Positions 44,636 to 58,654 of a stretch of 64,000 nucleotides of DNA are shown here, one piece after another. The notes beneath the pieces are model-generated. The model ran no database searches. It was not told the origin of the DNA and saw only the letters and a program-made list of their open reading frames with translations. Positions within the stretch are counted from its first letter, which is position 1; every line of letters starts with the position of its first letter. A program made the translations under genes and the position numbers. The DNA comes from Portunus trituberculatus (Eukaryota; Arthropoda; Malacostraca; Decapoda; Portunidae), in contig NC_059259.1 of assembly GCF_017591435.1 (NCBI RefSeq), positions 2,237,249 to 2,301,248 on the forward strand. Reading direction: 5' to 3'.

Positions 44636-45135
44636 NNNNNNNNNNNNNNNNNNNNNNNNNNNNNNNNNNNNNNNNNNNNNNNNNNNNNNNNNNNNNNNNN
44701 NNNNNNNNNNNNNNNNNNNNNNNNNNNNNNNNNNNNNNNNNNNNNNNNNNNNNNNNNNNNNNNNNNNNNNNNNNNNNNNNNNNNNNNNNNNNNNNNNNNN
44801 NNNNNNNNNNNNNNNNNNNNNNNNNNNNNNNNNNNNNNNNNNNNNNNNNNNNNNNNNNNNNNNNNNNNNNNNNNNNNNNNNNNNNNNNNNNNNNNNNNNN
44901 NNNNNNNNNNNNNNNNNNNNNNNNNNNNNNNNNNNNNNNNNNNNNNNNNNNNNNNNNNNNNNNNNNNNNNNNNNNNNNNNNNNNNNNNNNNNNNNNNNNN
45001 NNNNNNNNNNNNNNNNNNNNNNNNNNNNNNNNNNNNNNNNNNNNNNNNNNNNNNNNNNNNNNNNNNNNNNNNNNNNNNNNNNNNNNNNNNNNNNNNNNNN
45101 NNNNNNNNNNNNNNNNNNNNNNNNNNNNNNNNNNN
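44636..45135. other. Assembly gap, 500 N
   Basis: Exactly 500 Ns, directly after a (CA)n run. The round number suggests a fixed-size scaffold gap; true content and length are unknown. Confidence 0.99.
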
Positions 45136-45341
45136 TGCGGTAACGAGCGTCTGTGGTACATGCACATGTGGGTGAGCGGCTGGTCTATAAGGGCCATAGC
45201 ACAAAGAACTGAACGCAGTCCTACCACCGTCCGTCGTTGGCTAAGACGTCTCATACGGAAACATCAATCAGTTCTGCTGGCACATGGAGATTGGACCGAG
45301 GCCTTTCCTGTCATCTGTGTTTTCCATGAAGGTAATTTCTT
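45136..45341 (+). pseudogene. Exon fragment with a helix-turn-helix, transposon-like
   Basis: The frame reads MHMWVSGWSIRAIAQRTERS, PTTVRRWLRRL, then HGDWTEAFPVICVFHEG before GTAATT, a possible donor. The pattern SIRAIAQRT..PTTVRRWL is a helix-turn-helix as in Tc1/IS630-type transposase N-termini. It is cut on the left by the gap and on the right by a (TA)n run. The assignment is tentative. Confidence 0.35.
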
Positions 45342-45357
45342 TTTGTTTAAACTTTCA

Positions 45358-45876
<519 letters not shown>

Positions 45877-46770
45877 GAGAGGACCAGACGACGTCAAAGT
45901 ATGAAAAAAAAGACCCACTTAAATGCTGGCTCTCTAAAAGATAAGTAGAGGGTTAGCCAAAATTAGGGAGCAAATGTCTTGATACCTCCCTCTTAAAAGA
46001 ATTCAAGTCGTAGGAAACAGAAATACAGAGGCAGATAGGGAGTTCCAGAGTTTACCAGAGAAAGGTATGAATGATTGCGAATACCGATGACGAAATAAAG
46101 GAGGAAAGATGAAGAAGTTAAGTTATTGGAAATGTTTTTTGGCTAGATGCCAGAAATCTCTAGCGAAGTTTGACCTGAAAGATTTTGACATTTTCTATTT
46201 GTGAAGGAGTGTTTGGCAAGTTGAAGAACAGACTTAGCACGATTCTGAGCAGAAATATAAAGTGCGAGAGATTCAGGAGATGGAATGTTCAAGTACCTTT
46301 TACGGGGAACCTCTCTTATTATATATAGCACGAAACCAGGGTTTAGAAGGTTTAGTTTGAGATAAAGAATGAGGGATGTATGCCTCCGTACCAGACATTA
46401 TCAGCTCTCTTATGCGTTCAACACAAAGAGATGGGTCTCTGACACGGAAACAGTAATCATTCCAGGGTAAATCAGCAAAATGCGTCCTCAGGTCCTCACA
46501 ACTGGCAGAGGTAAAACGCCAGAGGCACCTGCGCTTTCGGGAATCCTGAGGAGGGATTCAAGAAATAGGCCAAGCTACAGAAATAAGATTGTGATTCGAA
46601 GAGTCCAACGGAGATGATAGGGTAACAACATAGCAGAAAGATTAAAGGTGAGGAAGAGATCAAGAATGTTGGGCCGCTCAGGAGAGACGTAACGGGGATT
46701 CCCGGCTGCGGCGTCGCCAAACGTCGCAGCCCCAATTATAGGAATAATAACACTGAAGTGTTATTATTCC

Positions 46771-46822
<52 letters not shown>
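46771..46822. repeat. (CT)n microsatellite next to a LINE-A 5' end
   Basis: About 26 CT units running straight into the LINE-A terminus CCCCAGATGGG. Confidence 0.96.
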
Positions 46823-49347
<2,525 letters not shown>

Positions 49348-50464
49348 GAGTAGCGCGGACGAGATATTCACCTTCCATCCTGAGCGACAGGGAGGGGAGG
49401 AGTGACTTGATTTGAGATGGAGATTATCAGCGGTCAGGTAGGTTGACCTCACCCATGTCCAACCTTGAAAAGTAGCAACGCTGGAGAGCAGTGGTGCTAC
49501 ATGTTGTGTTATCTATACAAAATCATTGTCTTCATTACACTAAAACAATATTCAAAGCTCTCTATACTTCCTTATTAGAAATTTAGAGGAATACACTTTT
49601 ATGACGGTTTATTAAGATGTAAGTTAATAATGAGATCGAAACATATGCTGCGATGCTTGGCGACGCCGCAACCGGGGAATCACCGTTAGGTCTCCCCCCT
49701 GAGCGGCCTTCATATTTGAGCCGGACTAGGACATGAAGGATAGGGAAGTTGATGGCTAATTCACCAGGATGGTCAGTGGAAGGAGAGGTAAGCCAAAACT
49801 GGTGGTGAACATTGCAATCTCCAAGAGTGGAGATCTCCAGGAAAGAGTAGAAGGACAGAGGAGTTAGGGGAGGGATAGACAGCACAGATGATTTTAGTTA
49901 GAGAATGACTATTGAGTTGAGGCCAGATAGTGAAAAAAACTCGGAAGATTCAGGAGCGTGGGAACGAGAGCAAGTTAAGTCGTTGCGCACATAGATGCAA
50001 CATCCAGCTTTGGATGAAAAATGAGAATAGAGAAAGTATGAGGGAAGAGAGAGAAGATAAGGTTTCGTAGAGGAGAGGTGGTGTTCCACAGATTGAAAGT
50101 TAGATCTAAGACCGCGAATGTTGCAGAAGTTAATGTAGAAAAAGTTGAGGGAGATGCCTCGTCAAGGGATTTGGGGTCGTCATGAAGAGAGGATTCCGAC
50201 ATGGGGACATTTCTGGTACCCTCCCCAGAAAGGGACTCCGAGGCTGGTGTTGAGTCGCCATACTTTAATTTTGAATTTTTCATGTAGGGTGTGAAGAAGG
50301 AGAGTTGTGTTAAGAGGGCAGGCTTTGACTGCCCCCTTGAGTTGTGAGACACAAAGGGAAACGTTCAGCGAGATCACAACTAGCTTTAATGAAGAGTTCA
50401 CAGCACCCCCTGAACTATTGCTATTGGTTCTCTCTGGGAGTAAATTATCGTGTCGGTAGGTGTT

Positions 50465-50467
<3 letters not shown>

Positions 50468-50531
<64 letters not shown>
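50468..50531. repeat. (TA)n microsatellite at the LINE-D 5' edge
   Basis: About 32 TA units directly beyond the LINE-D 5' end. Confidence 0.95.
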
Positions 50532-50533
<2 letters not shown>

Positions 50534-51569
50534 ACAAAATTCTATTGTGGCTTAATCCTTTTCTCTTCAAGGAATAAAAGTTATCTTTCTTTATATTTTT
50601 CAGGGATATGATATTATTGAGTAGCTTTGAATCTACCAAAGTGACTCATTTGCAAAACAGCCGGCTACGAAAGAAAACAGAAGATTTAAGAGCACAAGAA
50701 GAAACAACATACATGCTGGCGAAGACTCTCTCCTTTCCCGAAGTATTGCATTAGGCAGCATTTATATTGTTAATAAAAAAAAAAATATTAACAATAATAA
50801 AAAAACAAACAAACATAAAAAGTGACAATGTTTGGAAATAGCAAACCAAGTGGTATTCTAATTCGGAAAATGAATCAAGGTTATTTTCAAAATGAGATAA
50901 ATGTATTTCAAACCAATTTTGTATTATTACATAACAAATTGCCTTTTTAGTGGTTGTGTTTGTTTTTATGTATCTCTTTGACTGATCGAAATTGCCGAGC
51001 GAAGAAAAGAGCGGAAACAATAATGTGGGGATTTTCTTTTCCTGATTTGGTTGGCGGCCTTGTCATTACTTGATCTGGTATCACATATAAACAATAGTAA
51101 ACAAATTTAAAATATTTAATGTGATGAGTGTTATATCCACCAATTTCATTGTTATCATGTATTCCACCTACCTCAGTGGTTCTAAACCTTTTTAACCTTA
51201 TGTTCCCCTTGAAGTTTTTTTCAGTATTAGTCACGTACTCCTTACCCACAATGGAGCGTCAGGAATCTAAAAATAAATGAATGAATGGTTTATTGACTTA
51301 GTTTATGAAGTTTGAATTGTGTTACATATGTGGAGCAGACAAAATTTTCAATTAATATGAGTATGTCACTACGAGATAGTGTCGATAGGAACTAGTACTT
51401 CACAGGGAGACACTGTGACTAGCATACAATAAATGGGACAATGTGTTCCATACACTAAAGGACTTCAGAGGAGAAGGACGAGCAGTACGTGATTTAACCC
51501 TACAGCACTGGAATGTATTTTTACCTTTAGCTTGGGTATGATTAGACGAGTTGCCTGAGACAGCTGTGT
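50532..51569. other. AT-rich spacer
   Basis: No gene seen. At about 51173 CAGTGGTTCTAAACCTTTTT resembles a hAT-type MITE end; no partner end was found nearby. Confidence 0.45.
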
Positions 51570-51995
51570 TTCCGTGAGGAAGAGAAGAATGGAGGAGAGG
51601 TCGTGTTCTACAGATTGAAAATGAGATCTAAGACCGCAAATGTTGCAGAAGTTAATGAAGAAAAGTCGAGGGAGGTGTCAAAACATTTTGGGTCGCCACC
51701 GAAAGAGCAGTCCAATCTGGGGACGTTTCTGGTCCCTTCCCCAGAATGGAACCCCGAGGCTGGATTTCGGGTCGTCATTTTGAATTTTGAATTTTAAGTG
51801 AAGGGTGTGTGTGTGTGGTAACTGAATGTAGTTTTGTTTGAAGAGGGAGAGTTGTCTTTAGAGGGCAGGCTGTGACTGCCCCCTTGAGTTATGAGACACA
51901 AAAGGAAACATTCAGTGAGATCACAACACTCCCTTGAACTAGTCCTATTAGACTTCGTTGGGAGTAAATTATAATTATCGTTTTGGTAAGCGTCT
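51570..51995 (-). mobile_element. LINE-D 5' fragment
   Basis: The minus strand carries the same leader as 50465-50050 (EGTRNVPRLDCSFGGDPKCF, LTSATFAVLDLIFNL), preceded by the same 5' UTR (GGGAGTAAATTAT). It is cut in the first endonuclease codons. Confidence 0.68.
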
Positions 51996-52429
51996 AATAC
52001 ATGCATTATAGACGTGTTGCATAAGTTGAGTCAAATAAATAATTCCATATAATTTGCGATCTTTACGTTCATTCATATCAACTCAGTACTTAAGAAATGA
52101 CCCAAGGACCTATCATTAACTGCTACTTCAAACTCCAGAAGGACTGTGTTATTAGTTATTTTCCTAATATCTCTTTTAAAGTGGTCTTGATTATACATAT
52201 GCATCTCTCTCAGATAACTTCATACCAAAGTGCCCGTACAAGAGTAATATCCATTCGTACTTCATTTATATTAAACTGATGATAACCATATTGACCTTCG
52301 TCAAATCTAATAAAACCTTGGTCCCATTTTTGAAGGTCGTCGCATTATCACTTGGCAAAATTCGGATAAATCCTCTTCGGCTACAAAATCCCTTTAAAAA
52401 AAAAATGGTAAAAAAGTCAGGTTGGATTT

Positions 52430-53085
52430 TTTTTTTTTTTTTTTTTATGTAAGTGAGAAGTCCAGCCAAGGGCAACACAATTTTACAAAAAAAAAATGGC
52501 CACCTGAATGCTGGTTCTGAAAAGATAAGAAGCGTTAGCCAAAACATTAGGGAGCAAATGTCTTTATACCTCCTTCTAGAAGTGGTCGTAGGAAGCCGGA
52601 AATACAGAACCAGGTAGGGAGTTCCAGAGTTCACCAGTAATAGGTATGAATCATTGAATATTGCTTTACTCTTGCTTTAGAGTTGGACAGAATAGGGATG
52701 AGAAGATGAAAGCCTTGTACAGCGAGGCCGCAGGAGGAAGGGAGGCATGCAGTTTGCAAGATCAGTAGAACAGTTAGCATGAAAATAGCGATAAAAGATA
52801 ACAAGAGAGGCTGATGACAGTCAGTCAGAGGATGGGAGTTGATGAGACGAAAAGCTTTTGATTCCACCCTATCTAATAAAACTGTGTGAGTGGAACCCCC
52901 CAAACATGCGAAGAGTGCTCCATACAGGGCGGATAACGCCCTTTGCAGAGTAAGCAGTTGGAAGGGCGAGAAAGAAGAGGGGATAGTTATTTGGAAGGTT
53001 GTGTCAAGTTGATAGATGGAGCTTTTGAGGCACTGAAAACTACTAGATTTTATCTGCCCCAATCGGAAATTTTGGTTGCATGCAT
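52430..53085 (-). mobile_element. LINE-D 3' fragment
   Basis: The minus strand 53062-52631 reads FQCLKSSIYQLDTTFQITIP, then (after a shift) GGSTHTVLLDRVESKAFRLI and NSHPLTDCHQPL, the typical C-terminus of this family. 52625-52510 continues with the last codons and 3' UTR, ending in a poly-T (poly-A on the element's strand) at about 52430-52446. Confidence 0.7.
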
Positions 53086-53358
53086 TTCCTTTTTGGTAAG
53101 TATAGCATCACTATAATTATCTATACCCGTTACTTAGAATGGAACCGCCTTTTGTATTCTAAAAGAGGATGATCAGGCGCCTCAGAATTGCTTTTACTCT
53201 GTGACTTTTTCAGGTTGTTAAGCCTTTTTGGTATAGAGAGCTTAACTTTGGTTAGCAGGCCAACTGTAGATTATGTAGGCCCACATAAAGTTATTAAGTT
53301 TATTGTTTTTATCTGTAGTCCAGCCGAGCGGTTTCACTGGTAGTTTTGGTGTTCTTAA
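53086..53358. other. Spacer, nothing recognised
   Basis: No element boundary or gene seen apart from the Harbinger end at 53359. Confidence 0.45.
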
Positions 53359-53677
53359 GCGCTGTTCACACGGGCAATGTTTCCCCAAGTTATGGGATCC
53401 TTTGTTTCCCTTTCCTAGGAAACTTGTTTCCTCCTTACTGGATCTCCGTTCACACGGTTTGGGAATTTGCTGCTGAGAGCGACAGCGCACCTAGCGGCCG
53501 GTATCGAACTTACCATTGTTTACCAACACATGGCTATGGCCAGTCACACACAACACTTCAGCAGCAGTGTGGCTACCTACTGCTAACTATCTGTCTCTTG
53601 AGGGAGCGAGATGAACCACCCCGTGTCTGGACGCGCCCTGGCTCTCAAGAAGGCGTCAGGAGAGCGTCTACTTCAGG

Positions 53678-54668
53678 ATGGTGAGGGAGCTCAGTTTGGA
53701 GGACCCAGATTCACTTCGGGAGTGGATTCGCCTAGACCGCACCCAATATCAGCAGGTGCTACGACTCGTGACGCCTCTCATTGAAAAACAGGGCACCAAC
53801 ATGAGGCAGCCTGTCAGTGCTGGCGAGCGGTTGATGCTCACTTTAAGATACCTTGCAACAGGTGAGAATGTGATTTTTATTATAAAATTTTGAGCCAATT
53901 CAAATGACATAAAATAGATAAATACACAAGTACCTAAATAATTGTTTTATTTCAAGAGCAAAAATCTTGGAGGTAAACTTAACAAAAAATGTACCAGTAA
54001 TGTTGATTAGTTTAGGGATGAAAGTAGTAAACTTAAGGGTTAAGATTGTGTGGATACACATCGCTGAAACTAATAACTATTAATGCTAGGATAGTCTGGG
54101 ATTATTAGCCATTCATAAAATATTGATTTATATTTTATTAGGTTTGTCTTATTCTGACATACTAGTTATACAAAAGAAAAACTTGTCCCAAAGACATTTG
54201 TGCCATTAACACAGGGATATTACCTCACATTTTTGCCACATAAACTCATAAGACATTCTTTCTGAATTTATTTTGACGTGAAAAGTTTGGGAACCCCTTG
54301 GCTAAATACCCAATTACATTTTTGGTGTTGGATTTAATATTTTCACCTCATTGGAGTTTGGTTAGGTTTTGTTAGCAAAGATGAAGTTTAATTATATTGT
54401 TGGTTGTGACAAAAGTATTTTCCTGAGTTTGTTAATTTATGGACAGTTATTATCTTTGTCGGGTGAGATGTAGAATTCCCTGGCTTACCAGTTTCGAGTA
54501 AGTCGCAACCTGGTCTGGAGGATCATCCCAGAAATGTGTCAGGCGATTTACCAAGTTTTGAAACCAACATACCTGAAGATGCCCAGCACCACAGAAGAAT
54601 GGCAGTAAATTGCTAGCAATTATTACTCGCAATGGCAGTTCCCAATATGCTTAGAGACCCTGGATGGT
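53678..54668 (+). pseudogene. Harbinger transposase remnant, first two exons
   Basis: Exon 1 (53678-53860) reads LREWIRLDRTQYQQVLRLVT, EKQGTNMRQPVSAGERLMLT and LRYLATG before GTGAGA. Exon 2 (about 54472-54668) reads LAYQFRVSRNLVWRIIPEMC, QAIYQVLKPTYLKMPSTTEE and WQ, then a stop and IASNYYSQWQFPICLETLDG. It is cut at the DG of the first catalytic Asp region. The remaining core is missing. Confidence 0.75.
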
Positions 54669-54725
54669 AAAAAAAAAAAATACTTATTCAAAAGCCATCT
54701 ATTTACAGGGTCACAGTTCAGTTTA

Positions 54726-55056
54726 GAGAGGCGGTGGCATAGTGGATAAGGTGGTGAGCGTGGGATCGGGCAGACGTCCACGCGTAGGTTCGAATCCCAC
54801 CACGTACAGCCTTAAAACACTTTGCCATTTGTCGAGTGGTTTAAAGTTACCTGCATATCACCATGATACCCAGGTTCTAGGTGGTTACACTCAAGATGAG
54901 CTTGGGCGGTGATATGGGCCCTAATATGGGTACCACTATAAATAAAATTGCCTGCGCCACTAATAGGCGGAAGGTGAACAGTGCTTTCCATACACTCTTC
55001 AAGTGTGCCTACAGGCGCTATAGGCCTTACCGTAAAAAAAAAAAAAAAAAAAAAAT
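54726..55056 (+). mobile_element. tRNA-derived SINE, copy 2
   Basis: Best copy of the family: A-box GTGGCATAGTGGATAAGGTGG, perfect B-box GGTTCGAATCCC at about 54787, a body with GAGTGGTTTAAAGTTACC and CCTACAGGCGCTATAGGCC, and a poly-A tail at 55034-55054. It sits inside the decayed Harbinger. Confidence 0.85.
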
Positions 55057-55540
55057 TACAATTACAGTGCGTTATGTGCCTGGCAACTTCGGCCATGGCT
55101 TCCCTCTCCAGAGACGAACCCAAGTACCAAGTTTCCAATTTTTCAATTTTTTTTGACCAAATTAACGAATTTCCACCTTAAAAGAAAGGTTTCATATTCA
55201 TTAAAGGATGAAGAAAGGATACAAATCACTAAAGTTAGGTTTGATATGGGTAGATCAGACAAATTCCCAAATCGTATCCAAGAAACACATAAAAATAACT
55301 AATCTCTTTCAAACTATACATTATAGAATTTTTACTCAAAATACTGAATAAATATACTGTATATTTTACAATTAATATTAACAGCGAATTAAGAATAAAT
55401 TCAGCTTATATTTGATGATGAAATTCAGGATTAATTGCCTTCTCTTTTTATCTTCATGAGACATTAGTTTTGTAAAGGGTAGGATAATACATTGCTAAAG
55501 TTTCTAGGGGTGTGGGCATGGAAAAGATTGGGAACCCCTG

Positions 55541-55985
55541 AGCCAATATATTTTTTTGGTAATACTAATATTTGTCACAGCTTTGGGGTTTGATTAGATT
55601 AGGTTTAGGGAATCTGAGCCAATAGCTATTTTGGTAAAAATAATATTTGTCACACCTTTGGGGTTTAATTAGATTAGGTTTAGCTAGCACAGGGAATCTC
55701 TGAGCCAATATGTTTTTTGGTAAAAGTAATATTTGTCAGCTTTGGGGTTTGATTAGATTAGGTTTAGGGAATCTCTGAGCCAATACATCTTTTGGTAACA
55801 CTAAAATATTGGCCACAGCTTTGGGGTTTGATTAGATTAGGTTTAGGGAATCTCTGAGCCAATACATCTTTTGGTAACACTAAAATATTGGTCACAGCTT
55901 TGGGGTTTGATTAGATTAGATTAGCTAGTACAGGGAAGACCTGAGCCAATACATTTTTTGGTAACACTAATATTTGTCTTTGCTT
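55541..55985. repeat. Minisatellite, about six units of 70-85 bp
   Basis: Each unit contains CTGAGCCAATA, TTTTTTGGTAACACTAA, ATATTTGTCACAGC and TTTGGGGTTTGATTAGATTA, with small indels (an optional AGCTAGCACAG). Two neighbouring units, about 55775-55905, are almost identical. Confidence 0.9.
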
Positions 55986-55992
55986 CTACTAC

Positions 55993-56200
55993 CTATGCAC
56001 CTCTTTCTATCATATAAATCAAAGAAAGATTGTGGAAGATGCCTTGCTCCATCCAGTCAAACTGTCCATTATTGGATACCGAGTCGATGTCCTGGGTTAT
56101 ATCGGCAAACAACTTCAATCTCAGCTTATGTTTGGGATAATCGGCATTTTTCGGGTCCCAAAGGCACCTATGGCTTTCTACCATCTCACATAGCAAGACA
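55993..56200 (-). pseudogene. MADF-like exon of the decayed Harbinger
   Basis: The minus strand reads LLCEMVESHRCLWDPKNADY, PKHKLRLKLFADIT, which fits the first helix of a MADF domain (L.E.V..R..LWD....DY). No partner exon or BESS motif was found. It occupies the same relative place and strand as exon 1 of the intact MADF gene at 34622-34808. Confidence 0.5.
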
Positions 56201-56628
56201 ATTGCAGGTCTTGACCACATCAAGTCACAAGACATGATTACAGTGTAATCATCATCATTACACTGTGTTTTCCTATGCGAGAAGGGCAGAGCAAGGTCCA
56301 GGCAACGTGAGAACTCAGGAGCAAAACACCGTCTTGCTTGGGATCTCGGGAACGGGCTGCCGGGAGCACAAATTTTAAAAATAGTGGCTCGGAAGCAATT
56401 GTTCCTGGAACATGGGGAAACGCTGCTCATGTGAATCGCCCTTTAAGCAACCCAGGTGTAGAAGGAAAACTCAGGATATAAATAGTTTGTATATTATGAA
56501 CAAATTTACAAGTGGTGTCCACACACAACGTACAAGTACATACGGAAACGTGCTTAAAACTCGGGAAAGTGTTTGTAATGTCACTGAGTTCACAGAGTCA
56601 CTAAATTCCCGCAGCTCACCGTTACCGT

Positions 56629-57156
56629 TGTAGCAGTAGAAAGTGGAATGTCCATGGAACGCGCCAACTGCGCTTGCGTGGACAGGGGTAGCTCTGCCAG
56701 GCGCATGATTCATTATTATATGTAGAACGTATTATATGTAGGACGTGGGAGCAGCTCATGTCTTCCACCAGATATATTATGTTTCCAGTGAATTCGTATT
56801 TTAGATTTGGAAACTATCTTCCATATGCTAGCCGAAGCAATTTTTATAATTTATATTGTAAAAAGGTTGGTGTATAATGCATTAATAATTTTACAACTTT
56901 ATCCACGGTTAATTATTCTCCTTGTTGCTGAACTGGGTAAGTGCACTGTTAAGATAGTTCTTTGACTACATAGGATTTACCTATATGGTTTCTACCTAGA
57001 CTATCATTTCCTTACTTAAGTGTCGTTTATAAATTATCCAAGTGCAACATTTTCACCTAAATCTTAATTTTAGCAAAACGATGATGATGGATATTGTTGC
57101 AACAACGATAACATTAATAATAACAATAATAATATAACAAATAATAATAATAATTG

Positions 57157-57208
<52 letters not shown>

Positions 57209-57505
57209 GTAATAATAATAACAATAATAATAATGATAATAAGAATTATAGTAATGATAATAATAATAGGTAAAGGCTTTTGCCTTATATTTATTATAAA
57301 CTGAGCGTATAGCCTAATACTTTTTCCATGGTTAACTTTCACGGAGCCAGACACGTTTACAGATATCAACAGTTGACGCGTTCCATGGACATTCCACTTC
57401 CTGCTGGTGCAGTAGGAAGTGGAATGTCCATGGAACGCGTCAACTGCGCATGCGTTGGTACGATAACTTGGGCGTTCCATGGACGTTCCACTTCCTACTG
57501 CTACA
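56629..57505. mobile_element. TIR element, 877 bp, with CCGT target duplication and internal palindrome
   Basis: The left end TGTAGCAGTAGAAAGTGGAA and inverted right end TGTAGCAGTAGGAAGTGGAA continue alike through GTCCATGGAACGC (about 34 bp). CCGT lies at 56625-56628 and 57506-57509. A second, inward copy of the terminal block forms a perfect inverted repeat at 57370-57402/57414-57446. The interior is AT-rich with a (TAA)n-type run at about 57115-57270 and no coding content. Superfamily unknown. Confidence 0.65.
57370..57446. repeat. Perfect 33-bp inverted repeat with 11-nt loop
   Basis: Arm CAGTTGACGCGTTCCATGGA... (57370-57402) is exactly complementary to 57414-57446. It contains NcoI-like CCATGG and MluI-like ACGCGT palindromes. 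Confidence 0.95.
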
Positions 57506-57590
57506 CCGTGCCGCAGCGCACCCGGCCTCCAGATGCTGACACATGTCATGTGACAAGAGAATTCTCAACTGGGTGTATTGTGTGTCGTTC

Positions 57591-58164
57591 ATACATTTAT
57601 TTCTCGCTGGTAGTGATACCTAGATAAAATGCATCCTACCTATGGTGATTATATTAATTTGTTTTATTTATCTGAGTCAATCATGAATGCAACAAATCAC
57701 TGGTTAGTTTTATGAAATAAAGAAGCATCTGCAACCCCTTTTTTTAAGGAAAAGGCGAGGTCAGCATTCACACATGTTGCACCACATTATGAAAGATTGC
57801 ATCAAATTTCTATAATGGTTGATATATTTATGTACAATGGGTCCTACCTAACCTATGGCGGGTACAAAGTCATATACATTTATTTCTCGCTGGTAGTGAT
57901 ACCTAGATAAAATGCATCCTACCTATGGTAATTATATTAATTTGTTTTATTTATCTGAGTCAATCATGAATGCAACAAATCACTGGTTAGTTTTATGAAA
58001 TAAAGAATCATCTGCAACCCCTTTTTTAAGGAAAAGGCGAGGTCAGCATTCACACATGTTGCACCACATTATGAAAGATTGAAAGATTGCATCAAATTTC
58101 TATAATGGTTGATATATTTATGTACAATGGGTCCTACCTAACCTATGGTGGGTACAAAGTCATA
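57591..58164. repeat. 283-bp tandem duplication
   Basis: Units start at 57591 and 57874 (ATACATTTATTTCTCGCTGG) and are about 97 percent alike, with a short GAAAGATT expansion in the second. Confidence 0.9.
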
Positions 58165-58654
58165 CACCTGTGCTGTATCCCTTTGGATACCTGTCTCACC
58201 GTATTCATGCCCAAAATGAACACCATAATGCAGGCATATCCTATAAGTATATTCTACTATCATTTATTTAGTTACCATATGTTTACTGGGGATAAGGAAT
58301 GGGTTCTTTATTTGTTCACTTACTAGAGGTTTCCATAAAATGCTTTTACGCCTTATTAGCTCTTTCTTTAAACAAAGCTAATTGATACATGAGGGGTATA
58401 AATTCACTAGTATTATTATTAATGAATTATTTAAATTCCTAAGGATACGCTTCCTTTTCCACTTAGGCTTATTACCTTGCTTTCAGCCCTAATTGCATGT
58501 ATACAAGAAAAAACGAGCTAGATATACTTAGTACTTTCTTATATTTGGATACAAACCTGATAATCCAGGCCATTCATTACCCATATCAATTTAAACCTCT
58601 CCCATTTTCTTAGGGTTGGTTTAATTTCTGCAATGGTAGTAGAGAAGGTAATAG
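58165..58654. other. AT-rich spacer
   Basis: No gene or element recognised. Confidence 0.45.

Larger units (their letters stand above)
53359..56443. mobile_element. Decayed PIF/Harbinger transposon with transposase and MADF remnants
   Basis: The left end GCGCTGTTCACACGGGCAAT and inverted right end GGGCGATTCACATGAGCAGC both lead to GTTTCCCC, about 75 percent alike over 28 bp. TAA flanks both sides (53356-53358, 56444-56446). Transposase exons are on plus and a MADF-like exon on minus, as in the intact copy at 32083. A SINE and a minisatellite have expanded the middle. Confidence 0.7.

Noticed and set aside
44574..45254. Long frames spanning 44574-45254 on both strands
   Set aside because: They only bridge the 500-N gap; the residues are unknown.
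51173..51250. hAT-type MITE end (CAGTGGTTCT) and similar strings at 54285, 55530 and 61890
   Set aside because: Only single ends resembling common hAT termini were seen; no paired TIR or 8-bp duplication could be shown.
54726..54800. Possible tRNA genes at the A-box/B-box pairs (26034, 41467, 54726, 63800)
   Set aside because: No cloverleaf can be folded, and each is followed by a SINE body and A-rich tail.
55541..55985. Regular repeats that might suggest a CRISPR array
   Set aside because: Units are continuous, 70-85 bp, without unique spacers, in a eukaryotic transposon.
57070..57549. Minus-strand frame of 159 codons with long Tyr/Ile/Leu runs
   Set aside because: It reads through the (TAA)n-type run and the TIR palindrome; low-complexity artefact.
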